A stretch of DNA of 54,993 nt from Bacteroidaceae bacterium (GTDB taxonomy: Bacteria; Bacteroidota; Bacteroidia; Bacteroidales; Bacteroidaceae): contig JAFQBG010000011.1 in NCBI GenBank assembly GCA_017416705.1, positions 1 to 54,993 on the forward strand, written 5' to 3'. The position numbers and the translations under genes are program-made. The stretch's first letter is position 1; every line of letters begins with the position of its first letter. Under the pieces are notes generated by a model. It searched no databases. It was not told the DNA's origin and was given only the letters and a program-made list of their open reading frames with translations. Positions 17,653-26,621 of this stretch are shown piece after piece.

Positions 17653-19395
17653 ATGAGCGAAGTAAACGAAACAGAAAAGAAAAGCATGAGTTTTATCGAA
17701 CAGATAATAGTCAGCGATTTACAAGAAGGGAAGAACAGCGGACGCATACAGACACGTTTTCCGCCCGAACCAAACGGCTACCTTCACATAGGACACGCCA
17801 AAGCCATACACTTGGATTTTGGAATGGCACAAAAATACAATGGTATATGCAACCTTCGTTTCGACGACACCAACCCCAGCAAGGAGGAGACCGAATATGT
17901 CGATTCCATAATGGAGGATATAAAATGGTTAGGATTCGATTGGGCCAACGTATATTACGCCTCGGATTATTTCCAGCAACTATGGGATTTTGCAATACGC
18001 CTGATAAAAGAGGGTAAAGCATACATAGACGAACAAAGTTCCGAGGAGATAGCACAACAAAAAGGCACCCCGACACAACCGGGAACAAACAGCCCCTATC
18101 GCGACCGCCCCATAGAGGAAAATTTGGAGCTATTCATGAAAATGAACAGCGGCGAAGTGCCCGAGGGTGCTATGGTGCTACGTGCAAAAATAGACATGGC
18201 ACACTCCAACATGCACTTCCGCGACCCCATCATCTACCGCGTAGTGAAAACCCCTCACCACCGCACCGGTGACACATGGAAAGCATACCCCATGTACGAC
18301 TTCGCACACGGACAAAGCGACTACTTCGAGGGTGTCACCCACTCGCTATGTACGTTGGAATTTGTCCCCCACCGTCCCCTATACGACCTTTTTGTCGATT
18401 GGGTGAAAGAGGGCAAGGAACTGGACGACAACCGCCCCCGTCAGTATGAATTCAACAAACTGAACCTGAGCTACACGCTCATGAGCAAGCGCAACCTGCT
18501 GACATTGGTAAAAGAAAAACTCGTAAACGGTTGGGACGACCCACGTATGCCCACGCTATGCGGAATACGTCGTCGCGGTTACTCGCCCCAGTCGATAAGC
18601 AAATTCATAGACAAGATTGGATACACAAAATACGATGCGCTCAACGACATATCGCTGTTGGAATCGGCAGTACGCGAGGATCTTAACAGCCGTGCCACCC
18701 GCGTGTCGGCCGTTATAAACCCGGTGAAGCTGGTTGTAACAAACTACCCCGAAGGCAAAGTAGAGGAACTGCAAGCCGTAAACAACCCCGAGGACGAGGC
18801 AAGCGGCACACACACCATAGAGTTCAGCCGTGAGCTATGGATAGAGCGCGACGATTTCATGGAGGATGCACCCAAAAGTTTCTATCGCCTGACACCGGGA
18901 CGCGAAGTACGCCTGAAAAACGCCTACATCGTGCTATGCACAGGATGTAACAAAGACGAGGATGGTAATATCACCGAGGTGCTATGCGAATATATCCCCG
19001 ACACAAAGACAGGCGAGAAAGAGGCAAACCGCAAAGTAAAAAGCACATTGCACTGGGTCAGCTGTGCCCACAGCGTAAAAGCCGAAGTACGCCTGTACGA
19101 TCGTCTGTGGAAAGTAGAAAACCCACGCGACGAGATGGCAGCCATCTGCGAAGAGAAACAGTGTGACGCACTGAGCGCAATGAAAGAGATAATAAACCCC
19201 GACTCGCTCAAAGTGCTCACAAACTGCTACGTGGAAAAATACGCCGCCACGCTTGGTGCGCTCCAATATCTGCAATTCCAACGAATAGGATATTTCAATG
19301 TTGACCCCGACAGCACCCCCGATGCCCCTGTATTCAACCGCACCGTATCGTTAAAGGATACATGGAGCAAAATAAAAGGCGGCATGTCGAAGTAA
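17653..19395 (+). CDS. glnS: Glutaminyl-tRNA synthetase
   Basis: A 580-residue class I synthetase that charges tRNA-Gln. It shows FPPEPNGYLHIGHAKA with the HIGH motif at 45-48, DDTNPSKEE, the tRNA-contact region VLRAKIDMAHSN, and the KMSKS equivalent MSKR at 277-280. The C-terminal beta-barrel anticodon-binding half is complete. The presence of GlnRS means Gln-tRNA is made directly rather than through GatCAB. It begins 9 nt after the GT2 stop and ends before a perfect palindrome. Having an essential synthetase last in a run of secreted-enzyme genes is unusual. A cognate tRNA-Gln gene lies at 31574-31644. Confidence 0.96.
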   Translation: MSEVNETEKKSMSFIEQIIVSDLQEGKNSGRIQTRFPPEPNGYLHIGHAKAIHLDFGMAQKYNGICNLRFDDTNPSKEETEYVDSIMEDIKWLGFDWANVYYASDYFQQLWDFAIRLIKEGKAYIDEQSSEEIAQQKGTPTQPGTNSPYRDRPIEENLELFMKMNSGEVPEGAMVLRAKIDMAHSNMHFRDPIIYRVVKTPHHRTGDTWKAYPMYDFAHGQSDYFEGVTHSLCTLEFVPHRPLYDLFVDWVKEGKELDDNRPRQYEFNKLNLSYTLMSKRNLLTLVKEKLVNGWDDPRMPTLCGIRRRGYSPQSISKFIDKIGYTKYDALNDISLLESAVREDLNSRATRVSAVINPVKLVVTNYPEGKVEELQAVNNPEDEASGTHTIEFSRELWIERDDFMEDAPKSFYRLTPGREVRLKNAYIVLCTGCNKDEDGNITEVLCEYIPDTKTGEKEANRKVKSTLHWVSCAHSVKAEVRLYDRLWKVENPRDEMAAICEEKQCDALSAMKEIINPDSLKVLTNCYVEKYAATLGALQYLQFQRIGYFNVDPDSTPDAPVFNRTVSLKDTWSKIKGGMSK

Positions 19396-19419
19396 AAAAA
19401 AGCATACTCACAGAACCAT

Positions 19420-19455
19420 ATCTTCCTCCGTTTCGTTAACGAAACGGAGGAAGAT
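19420..19455. terminator. 18-bp perfect palindrome between glnS and the TPR gene
   Basis: Arms 19420-19437 and 19438-19455 are exact inverted copies (core TTTCGTTAACGAAA). In RNA this would be a stable stem-loop 24 nt after glnS. There is no T-run, so it could be an mRNA-end or processing structure, or an operator. The TPR gene starts 17 nt later. Confidence 0.5.
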
Positions 19456-19472
19456 TAAACAAAAAACGGGAC

Positions 19473-20894
19473 ATGAGCAACGACAAAGGATTTTTCGATA
19501 CAGCAGAATTTCGTGCGCTACTTGAAAAATACGAGCAGATGAAGGAAAAAGGCATCTGTTCATATTTCGAGACACACGAATTAAGCGACATCCATTCATA
19601 CTATTTATATAAGGAGGACTCCCACGAGGCAGCCAACGTATTTAAATTGGCAAAGCAGCTACACCATGGAAGCCCCGATATAACAAAAATGGAAATACGC
19701 GCCATGCTCACATTCGGACACCCCGAAGCCGCCCTGCCCATGTTCAACAACATAGAGTATGAAAACGACGACGATACGCAGATGCTTAAAGCCGAGGTGC
19801 TGTTGGCACTAAAACAATACAAGGCATCGCGTAACATAGCACACACCATACTAAGCAGATATGCCATAACCGACGACATATCCTACGACGCCATGGAGAT
19901 AATGCTCGATTGCGGATATGCTCAGGAGGTATTGGAATGTGCCAACGAAGGATTGAAACACCATCCACGCAACAAGAACCTGCTCGAAGTGAAAGCCGAA
20001 AGCCTCATTGAGCTTCAACGTACCGACGAAGCCATATCCATATACAACAGCCTGTTGGACGAAAACCCCTACACCATATTCTATTGGGAGCAGCTGGGGC
20101 ATATCTACTACATGATAGAACGCTACGGAAAAGCCATAGACTGTTTTGAGTATGAACTGACAATAGACGCAAACATCGAGTATGCACAGATGATGCAAGG
20201 CTACTGCCTTTATCATCTGAAATGCTACGACAAAGCCATCGAAATATTCAATCGGTTCATAGCAAAATACCCTCAAAGCATCATGCCAAGGTTCTACAAG
20301 GCATTGTCGCAAGCACACAGAGGCAACACAGAGCAGGCAATACAAGAATTCAGCGATACATTTGCGATAGCATACAAGCAAGACTACAACAGCATAGAAT
20401 GTATGCTATGCAAAATAAACGAGGCCATACTGCTCGTGAAATCCAACCGGCAGGATGAAGCCCGCAAATGCATGACCTATGCCATTTTGTTCCACCCAAG
20501 CAGCGACAACATGAAACAGCTGCTACTGGGCGGTAATCCATACTACGAATTGCGCGATAAGGAGAACATGACCTTCCGCGACATCAATGCCACCGAAAAC
20601 AGGGAGTGGAAGGGCTACGAAATATTGACTACATTCGGCATCGGCCTGATGACGGCCGGGCTAAATGAATTTGCCTTGCTCGCCTTTAATTTTGCCAAAT
20701 CGACCGCCCCCGACAGCAGCGACATAGATGCCAACATAGCATACATTCTGCACTGCGAAAAAGAAGACAAAGAAAAACTCGAAAAATATGTCGAAAATGC
20801 CTTGGAAGGCAAGAGTAACAGACTTTTCGAGTTATTCGGTATTCCCTACGACGGCAATATTGGCGCAAGGGAGTTCTTGAAAAAAATTAATTGA
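19473..20894 (+). CDS. Tetratricopeptide repeat protein
   Basis: A 473-residue soluble protein without signal peptide or membrane segments. Helical TPR units are visible across about 60-330, the clearest at about 185-300 (for example AISIYNSLLDENPY, GKAIDCFEYELTID, DKAIEIFNRFIAKYP and EQAIQEFSDTF). TPR arrays mediate protein-protein contacts and the partner is not evident. The C-terminal third (about 340-473) is also helical, with weaker TPR character (NEFALLAFNFAKSTAPDSSD). It follows glnS after a hairpin and converges on the manC-like gene with only 11 nt between stop codons. Confidence 0.8.
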   Translation: MSNDKGFFDTAEFRALLEKYEQMKEKGICSYFETHELSDIHSYYLYKEDSHEAANVFKLAKQLHHGSPDITKMEIRAMLTFGHPEAALPMFNNIEYENDDDTQMLKAEVLLALKQYKASRNIAHTILSRYAITDDISYDAMEIMLDCGYAQEVLECANEGLKHHPRNKNLLEVKAESLIELQRTDEAISIYNSLLDENPYTIFYWEQLGHIYYMIERYGKAIDCFEYELTIDANIEYAQMMQGYCLYHLKCYDKAIEIFNRFIAKYPQSIMPRFYKALSQAHRGNTEQAIQEFSDTFAIAYKQDYNSIECMLCKINEAILLVKSNRQDEARKCMTYAILFHPSSDNMKQLLLGGNPYYELRDKENMTFRDINATENREWKGYEILTTFGIGLMTAGLNEFALLAFNFAKSTAPDSSDIDANIAYILHCEKEDKEKLEKYVENALEGKSNRLFELFGIPYDGNIGAREFLKKIN

Positions 20895-20905
20895 CAAACA
20901 GCGGC

Positions 20906-21967
20906 TTATTTATCGGAGAAATCTTTTATACGTCCCTCCTCGCTCAGTTTGCAGATGAGCAACTGACCGTCTTGCTCCGAAACGATACAATTGTCCACAC
21001 CTATTATAACTACGCGCTTATTGTGTTTTGCATGCACTATGCAATTGTGCGACTCGCATAGCTCCACCTTGTCGCCAATGACTGCGTTGCCGTTTATGTC
21101 GTGCGACAAACGGTCGTATAGCGAACCCCATGTGCCAAGGTCGCTCCACCCGAAATTCACCGGGAAGACAAAAACCTCCTCGGCACGCTCCAATATGGCA
21201 TAATCGACCGAAATATTGCGACACTCGGGGAAACGCTCGTCTATGACAGCCTGTTCGTCGGCAGTGAAAAACACCGACAATAACGACTCGAACAAGGTTG
21301 CTATGGGTGCCTGATACACTCGGAAGGCGTTTATTATTGTCTGTACGTTCCAAATGAATATGCCCGAGTTCCAATAAAAATTATTCTTCGATATATATGC
21401 CTTGGCTGTGTCAAGGTCGGGTTTCTCCTTGAACGAATCGACACGAAAAACCTCCTTATTGGAAAGAGTCGAGGAACCCAGCTCCGCCTCGATATATCCA
21501 TAGCCCGTTTCGGGACGGGTAGGTTTTATTCCAAGCGTGAGTATAGCATCGGAATTCTCCACAAAACGCAACGAGGAATTTATTACGCGCCGGAATTCCT
21601 TTACGTCCACCACATAGTGGTCGCTTGGTGTCACCACCATGTTGGCGTTAGGATCTTTTTTCTTTATTTTCCATGCCGCATAGGCTATACAGGGGGCCGT
21701 ATTTCTGCGACAGGGCTCTTTCAGGATATTCTCGCTTGGGATAAACGGCAACTGCTGTTTCACCATATCGGCATAACGTCCCGAGGTAACCACCCATATA
21801 TTTTCGGTGGGGCATATATCGCTAAACCGCTCCACAGTAAGCTGCAACAACGATTTGCCACAGCCAAGAACATCTATAAACTGTTTGGGGCAATCGGCTG
21901 TACTGATAGGCCAAAAACGACTGCCTATTCCACCTGCCATAATCACAAGATGATTGGACTTATTCAT
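20906..21967 (-). CDS. manC: Mannose-1-phosphate guanylyltransferase
   Basis: A 353-residue nucleotidyltransferase that makes GDP-mannose from mannose-1-P and GTP. It shows the signature MAGGIGSRFWPIS (about 11-23), EPCRRNTAPCIAYA, TPSDHYV, ETGYGYIE, KPDLDTAKAYI and FYWNSGIF. It is the short form, without the C-terminal phosphomannose isomerase domain found in longer proteins of the family. GDP-mannose feeds GDP-fucose and surface polysaccharide synthesis, which fits the upxY and wecA-like genes diverging from it. The family annotation is secure; the exact polysaccharide is unknown. Confidence 0.92.
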   Translation of the reverse strand: MNKSNHLVIMAGGIGSRFWPISTADCPKQFIDVLGCGKSLLQLTVERFSDICPTENIWVVTSGRYADMVKQQLPFIPSENILKEPCRRNTAPCIAYAAWKIKKKDPNANMVVTPSDHYVVDVKEFRRVINSSLRFVENSDAILTLGIKPTRPETGYGYIEAELGSSTLSNKEVFRVDSFKEKPDLDTAKAYISKNNFYWNSGIFIWNVQTIINAFRVYQAPIATLFESLLSVFFTADEQAVIDERFPECRNISVDYAILERAEEVFVFPVNFGWSDLGTWGSLYDRLSHDINGNAVIGDKVELCESHNCIVHAKHNKRVVIIGVDNCIVSEQDGQLLICKLSEEGRIKDFSDK

Positions 21968-22298
21968 ATTTCAATCTATTTCTTGATAATAAAAACATAA
22001 ATACGGATTCATCGGTTTACAACACCGCCTCAGAATCCAAATATAAATTATATGGGCGAAAATAGTAAAAAAATGTAAAAAAACACCCATATATTGAAAA
22101 TAAAAATCCATAGTGCGCATTTTAATTTACATACATGAAATTTTCGGCAGATTTTTCACCCGTTTTACGTTCAAAACAGGCAATACAAAAAACAAAAAAT
22201 GGCAAAAAAGGAGTTTGTGTCACTTAGCATAAATCGTTGTAGTTATGCACATATTAGTTGTTGAAAAACAGTTTTTTATTTATTATAGTCTGTTTTTA
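21968..22298. other. AT-rich divergent intergenic region
   Basis: No gene is seen in this first part of the 452-nt gap between the divergent manC-like and upxY-like genes. It is very AT-rich with many A and T runs. It contains the candidate manC promoter; the candidate upxY promoter follows at 22299. No strong inverted repeat with invertible-promoter character was found. Confidence 0.5.
22038..22069 (-). promoter_or_regulatory. Putative manC promoter
   Basis: Reading the minus strand, TTTA (22066-22069) and TATATTTG (22038-22045) are 20 nt apart, giving a leader of about 65 nt before the ATG at 21967. The -33 box deviates from TTTG at its last base. Confidence 0.4.
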
Positions 22299-22330
22299 TT
22301 TGTATTAAAGAAATTTAATGCTTAATTTTG
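22299..22330 (+). promoter_or_regulatory. Putative promoter of the upxY-wecA unit
   Basis: TTTG at 22299-22302 and TAATTTTG at 22323-22330 are separated by 20 nt, a full match to the Bacteroidota consensus. The leader to the ATG at 22420 would be about 83 nt, a possible site for antiterminator loading as in Bacteroides capsule loci (inference). Confidence 0.55.
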
Positions 22331-22419
22331 CTTGGTAATTATATCATTAATAATTTGTTGTATATTAAGAAACTATTTAAATTTCTAAATGTAAACACCG
22401 GATACAAGGAATTTGCATT

Positions 22420-22995
22420 ATGAACCACGAGGTATTGACACAAAATATATGCAACGATTATCTATGGTATGTGCTAAGGGTTACTTATCAGCGTGAACTT
22501 ATAGCAAAAAACAAATTTGATGAAATAGGAATAAAAAGTTTTGTTCCAACGCAAACAGTACAGAAAACCGACAAAAAAGGCTGTAAAATAAAAAAACAGG
22601 TTGCATCTATTCACAACTATTTGTTTGTATATAGCACCAAAGAGAAAATAGACGAAATTAAATCATCAATATCTTGGTTACGCTATGCCATGGTATCTGC
22701 GGGAAATGGCAAGAAAAAAATAATGACAGTCCCCGACAAACAAATGGAGTTTTTTATAGCAGTGGCCGGAAACGAACAAGAGCAAACCACCTACATATGC
22801 CCCGACGAAGTAAATCTGTGCAAAGGCGACTACGTGAAAATAACAGGTGGTCCTTTCGAAGGAGTCGAAGGCATATACATGAGGGTTAACAACAAAAAGC
22901 AACGATGTGTCGTTATTAAACTTGATGGGATAGCCGCTGTTGCAACAGCCTCCATTCCCAAGATACTGGTTGAAAAAATAGAAAATAAAAACTAA
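22420..22995 (+). CDS. UpxY-like NusG-family transcription antiterminator
   Basis: A 191-residue NusG paralogue. The N-terminal NGN domain (about 10-115) begins YLWYVLRVTYQRE and contains the conserved FVPTQ. The KOW motif (about 130-165) reads KGDYVKITGGPFEGVEGI. In Bacteroides, UpxY proteins lead each capsular polysaccharide operon and prevent premature termination of that operon only. Here it is followed after 29 nt by one phosphoglycosyltransferase gene and then by a strong hairpin. No UpxZ-like antagonist is seen. It may regulate this pair only, or act in trans. Family confidence is high; target is unknown. Confidence 0.88.
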   Translation: MNHEVLTQNICNDYLWYVLRVTYQRELIAKNKFDEIGIKSFVPTQTVQKTDKKGCKIKKQVASIHNYLFVYSTKEKIDEIKSSISWLRYAMVSAGNGKKKIMTVPDKQMEFFIAVAGNEQEQTTYICPDEVNLCKGDYVKITGGPFEGVEGIYMRVNNKKQRCVVIKLDGIAAVATASIPKILVEKIENKN

Positions 22996-23024
22996 GTAAT
23001 TAACAAGGCAAAGACAATTGTATA

Positions 23025-24188
23025 ATGATACAAATACAACAAATTATAATTCCATTTTTGGTCGCTATTATTTCGACATTGTGGATTCACCCTAAGGTTC
23101 TTAAAATTGCAAAAATGAAGAATATAGTGGACAATCCCGATGCTCGCAAATTGCAGCGTCGCCCCACTCCCGTAATGGGTGGCGTTGCCGTATTTTTTGG
23201 CATTATATTGGGATTGTCTTCATCACAAATAATATTGGTAAATTATATTTTCATATATGTAGCAGCCATGATTGTCCTGCTGTATATAGGCACAATGGAC
23301 GACATATTGAATTTATCGCCCAAGCTACGATTCTCATTCGAAATAGCAGTCATAGCTATCATAATTCTGGTTACAGACAACTCCATAAGCAATTTTTATG
23401 GGCTTTGGAGCATCTACGAAATCCCCACATGGTTCTCTGTGCCACTTACTATTTTTTCTGCGGTGGGCATCATAAACGGAATAAACCTTATTGACGGTGT
23501 CAATGGGCTTTCAACCGGTTTCTGCATAATGGCATCTGTTTTGTTCGGCATATTTTTTTATATTACCGACAACATAGCCATGCTCATAATTGCCGCATCG
23601 GTAATAGGAGCGGTCATTCCATTCTTTTTGCACAATGTATTCGGCAACGAGACAAGAATGTTTATCGGCGACGGCGGTTCGTTGATGATTGGCGTTATAA
23701 TGTCATTGTTTATAATGGACATACTTTCCGCTTGTTCGTCACATTCAATCGCCATAGACGGCAACGTGGGCTTGGTGCCGTTTTGCTTGGCAGTGATGTC
23801 CATTCCTGTATTTGACACCGTTAGAGTCATGTCGCAAAGGATTTTACGTGGCGTATCACCCTTCCACGCCGACAAGACACACCTGCATCACATGTTCATC
23901 AGTTTAGGTTTCTCGCACATAGGAACCACCATGTCCATACTTAGCCTCAACATGTCGGTTGTCCTAATTTGGTGGGCATCGTACCTGCTTGGAGCATCCA
24001 TCGACATACAATTGTATATAGTATTGTGTCTGAGCATACTATGCACATTTGTTCTATACGCAGTGGTAGAATATAAAAAGAAAAAAGAGAGCCGCACAAT
24101 AAAAATTTTCAATAAAATAGGCGAGGCTACACACTTCGAGAAAAAAGGCATCTGGAAAACCACCGAAAGACTTATCGACAAGATATAA
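23025..24188 (+). CDS. WecA/TagO-like undecaprenyl-phosphate sugar-1-P transferase
   Basis: A 387-residue polytopic membrane enzyme (about 10-11 hydrophobic helices) of the MraY/WecA family. It would transfer a HexNAc-1-phosphate from a UDP-sugar to undecaprenyl phosphate, the first step of a surface glycan. Motifs in order: DNPDARKLQRRPTPVMGG (about 38-55), TMDDILNLSPK (about 90-100), NLIDGVNGLS (about 152-161), FIGDGGSLMIG (about 218-228) and the WecA-type HADKTHLHHMF (about 284-294). The last motif distinguishes it from MraY. It forms a two-gene unit with the upxY-like gene. It may be the general initiating enzyme for capsule, exopolysaccharide or glycoprotein glycans. The UDP-sugar is not certain. 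Confidence 0.9.
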   Translation: MIQIQQIIIPFLVAIISTLWIHPKVLKIAKMKNIVDNPDARKLQRRPTPVMGGVAVFFGIILGLSSSQIILVNYIFIYVAAMIVLLYIGTMDDILNLSPKLRFSFEIAVIAIIILVTDNSISNFYGLWSIYEIPTWFSVPLTIFSAVGIINGINLIDGVNGLSTGFCIMASVLFGIFFYITDNIAMLIIAASVIGAVIPFFLHNVFGNETRMFIGDGGSLMIGVIMSLFIMDILSACSSHSIAIDGNVGLVPFCLAVMSIPVFDTVRVMSQRILRGVSPFHADKTHLHHMFISLGFSHIGTTMSILSLNMSVVLIWWASYLLGASIDIQLYIVLCLSILCTFVLYAVVEYKKKKESRTIKIFNKIGEATHFEKKGIWKTTERLIDKI

Positions 24189-24191
24189 TAT

Positions 24192-24241
24192 TATATATAG
24201 CATGATAGGGGCTTTGCAAAGCCCCTATCATGCTATATATA
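24192..24241. terminator. 50-bp perfect palindrome after the wecA-like gene
   Basis: Arms of 25 bp (24192-24216 and 24217-24241) are exact inverted copies with the GC-rich centre GGGGCTTTGCAAAGCCCC. It starts 4 nt after the stop codon and is a likely terminator or transcript end, though the flanks are TATA-rich rather than a pure T-run. Confidence 0.65.
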
Positions 24242-24385
24242 GGTACGCAATAAAATAGCTTGCGCCCCAATGTTGGCAGACATTCCATTTATATTCTTAT
24301 AAATTCGCATCTGTTTCACCCACAGAACCAACAAAATTTAATAACAAATTGTTATAGACAAAGGAAAATTAGTCATATAAGACTA

Positions 24386-24416
24386 TTTGACAAAGCAAAT
24401 TATTATAATTATTTTG
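24386..24416 (+). promoter_or_regulatory. Putative ahpC promoter
   Basis: TTTG at 24386-24389 and TTATTTTG at 24409-24416 are 19 nt apart, one base off the -7 consensus. It would start about 40 nt upstream of ahpC. OxyR control is known for ahpCF in Bacteroides, but I cannot identify an operator here. Confidence 0.45.
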
Positions 24417-24461
24417 CATTTGTAATAATTTTAAATATGAAATCCTTAAAAACTATTTGTT

Positions 24462-25028
24462 ATGAATTCAATTATCAATTCCTCTGTACCCGAATTTAAA
24501 GTACAGGCCTTTCATAATGGTAAATTTATCACTGTAAACAACGATTACATTGCAGGTAAATGGGCGGTATTTTTCTTCTATCCTGCCGACTTTACATTTG
24601 TGTGCCCCACAGAACTTGTCGATATAGCAGAAAAATATGACAAATTCAAAGATATGGGAGTCGAAATTTTATCCGTTAGCACAGATACTCATTTTGTTCA
24701 TAAAGCATGGCACGACACATCGGACAGCATAAAGAAAATAGAATACCCCATGCTGGCAGACCCCACAGGTGCGCTGACACGAGCATTCGGTGTCATGATT
24801 GAGGAGGAGGGAATGGCCTACCGCGGTACTTTTGTCGTGAACCCCGAAGGAAAAATAAAACTTGCCGAGATACACGACAACAGCATAGGACGCAACGCCG
24901 ACGAACTGCTCCGAAAAATAGAGGCTGCACAGTTTGTAGCCACACACGACGGCGAAGTATGCCCCGCAAAATGGAAAAAAGGCGCCGAGACACTGAAACC
25001 AAGCATCGACCTTGTAGGAAAAATTTAA
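24462..25028 (+). CDS. ahpC: Alkyl hydroperoxide reductase subunit C (peroxiredoxin)
   Basis: A 188-residue typical 2-Cys peroxiredoxin that reduces hydrogen peroxide and alkyl hydroperoxides. The peroxidatic cysteine is C48 in FVCPTE and the resolving cysteine is C167 in EVCPAKW. Length and sequence match AhpC1. The GTFVVNPEG segment and the C-terminal SIDLVGKI are intact, so the sensitive-type C-terminal helix is present. ahpF begins 23 nt downstream, making an ahpCF operon ended by a hairpin. Expression is likely peroxide-inducible by analogy with Bacteroides. Confidence 0.97.
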   Translation: MNSIINSSVPEFKVQAFHNGKFITVNNDYIAGKWAVFFFYPADFTFVCPTELVDIAEKYDKFKDMGVEILSVSTDTHFVHKAWHDTSDSIKKIEYPMLADPTGALTRAFGVMIEEEGMAYRGTFVVNPEGKIKLAEIHDNSIGRNADELLRKIEAAQFVATHDGEVCPAKWKKGAETLKPSIDLVGKI

Positions 25029-25051
25029 AAATTTTTTAACAATATATTACC

Positions 25052-26596
25052 ATGTTGGATAATGCGATAAAATTACAATTAAGAGAAATATTCTCGGACC
25101 TTAATGCGCATTATACCTTTTTGATAGCAGTCCACCCCACTCATCCCAAATACGATGAGTTGGTGGACATGCTTCGCGAGGTGAGCCTTAGCTCCGAAAA
25201 TATTTCCTGCGAGATGGTTCAAGGCAGCGAACTTAAATTCGATATTCTAAGGAACAATGCAGCCACAGGAATAACCTTCAAAGCCATACCCGGCGGGCAT
25301 GAGTTCACATCGTTGTTGCTTGCTGTTTTGAACGCCGATGGCAAAGGCAAGAACCTACCCGACGAGTATACACAAAGACGAATAAGAGCAATAGAGGCAA
25401 AAATTCACATCGACACATTCATGTCGCTCGAATGTACCAACTGCCCCGATGTCGTTCAGTCGTTGAACATAATAACAATGCTCAACCCCAATATAACCCA
25501 TAGCATCATCGACGGTGCCATATACAACGAGCAAGCCGACAAACTGAATATACAGGCTGTCCCCACAGTATATGCAAATGGTGAACTGCTTAGCGTAGGA
25601 CGTGCCACACTTGGCGAACTGCTGAACAAGATAGAAGAAAAATTTGGGACAGCGAAAACCACCGGCGACACAAAGGAATACGATGTTATTGTTGCCGGCG
25701 GAGGCCCCGCAGGCGTAACGGCAGCCATATATTCGGCCCGAAAAGGGTTGAACGTAGCCATAGTGGCACAACGTATCGGCGGCCAAGTGAACGAGACACA
25801 AGGAATAGAGAATATAACGTCGCTACCCTACACCACGGGCAAGCAGTTTGCCGAAAACCTAAGGAAGCACCTGCAAGAATACCCTGTGGATATTTTAGAG
25901 AACCGCACAATAGAAAAAATAGAGACACAAGGAGGCATAAAAACCCTCCACATAAAAGGCGGCGAACTGTGCAAGGCCCCCATAATAATAGCTGCCACAG
26001 GAGCATCGTGGCGCAAGCTGAACGTACCCGGCGAGGAGGAATATACCGGTCGCGGAGTCGCATTCTGCCCACACTGCGACGGGCCGTTCTACAAAGGGAA
26101 AGAGGTTGCCGTCATCGGCGGTGGCAATTCGGGTGTAGAAGCAGCCATAGACCTTGCCGCAATATGCTCCAAGGTAACGCTGTTTGAATTTGCCGATACA
26201 CTTAAAGCCGACAAAATATTGCAAGAAAAACTACGAACGCTCGGCAATGTAAAGACAATAACAAACTGCCAGACCACAAGAATAGTAGGCGACGGGGAGA
26301 AGGTAACAGGCATCATTACCAAAGACCGCAGCAGCGGCACCGAAACGCACCACGCGCTACAAGGAGTATTCGTGCAGATAGGATTGAAAGCCAACAGCGA
26401 GCTATTTGCCGAAAATTTAGAAACCACCGCCATTGGCGAGATACCGACAGACAAAAACGGCCGAACAAAGATAAAAGGCCTGTACGCCGCAGGCGATGTC
26501 ACCGATGTCAGCTATAAGCAAATTGTTATAGCCATGGGCGAAGGAGCAAAAGCCGCGCTTGCAGCTTTCGAGGACCGCATGCATGGCAACGTGTAA
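25052..26596 (+). CDS. ahpF: Alkyl hydroperoxide reductase subunit F
   Basis: A 514-residue flavoprotein disulfide reductase that passes electrons from NADH to AhpC. The N-terminal tandem thioredoxin-like domain has its active pair C128-C131 (ECTNCP). The FAD-binding motif is AGGGPAGVTAA (about 215-225), the pyridine-nucleotide motif GGGNSGVEAA, and the second redox centre C339-C342 in FCPHCDGP. The C-terminal YAAGDVTD motif binds FAD. All four redox cysteines are present, so the protein looks functional. It ends at a compact hairpin shared with the converging plug-protein gene. Confidence 0.97.
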   Translation: MLDNAIKLQLREIFSDLNAHYTFLIAVHPTHPKYDELVDMLREVSLSSENISCEMVQGSELKFDILRNNAATGITFKAIPGGHEFTSLLLAVLNADGKGKNLPDEYTQRRIRAIEAKIHIDTFMSLECTNCPDVVQSLNIITMLNPNITHSIIDGAIYNEQADKLNIQAVPTVYANGELLSVGRATLGELLNKIEEKFGTAKTTGDTKEYDVIVAGGGPAGVTAAIYSARKGLNVAIVAQRIGGQVNETQGIENITSLPYTTGKQFAENLRKHLQEYPVDILENRTIEKIETQGGIKTLHIKGGELCKAPIIIAATGASWRKLNVPGEEEYTGRGVAFCPHCDGPFYKGKEVAVIGGGNSGVEAAIDLAAICSKVTLFEFADTLKADKILQEKLRTLGNVKTITNCQTTRIVGDGEKVTGIITKDRSSGTETHHALQGVFVQIGLKANSELFAENLETTAIGEIPTDKNGRTKIKGLYAAGDVTDVSYKQIVIAMGEGAKAALAAFEDRMHGNV

Positions 26597-26597
26597 A

Positions 26598-26621
26598 TAA
26601 ATAGGGGCACGCCCCTATTTA
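26598..26621. terminator. Hairpin between converging ahpF and plug-protein genes
   Basis: Arms TAAATAGGGGC (26598-26608) and GCCCCTATTTA (26611-26621) surround a two-base loop and are followed by TATTTT on the plus strand. It lies within the 18-nt gap and overlaps the last codons of the minus-strand gene, so it probably ends both transcripts. Confidence 0.6.

Noticed and set aside
21968-22419. Invertible promoter region as in phase-variable capsule loci
   Set aside because: No pair of inverted repeats flanking the upxY promoter was found, and no invertase gene is in the window.
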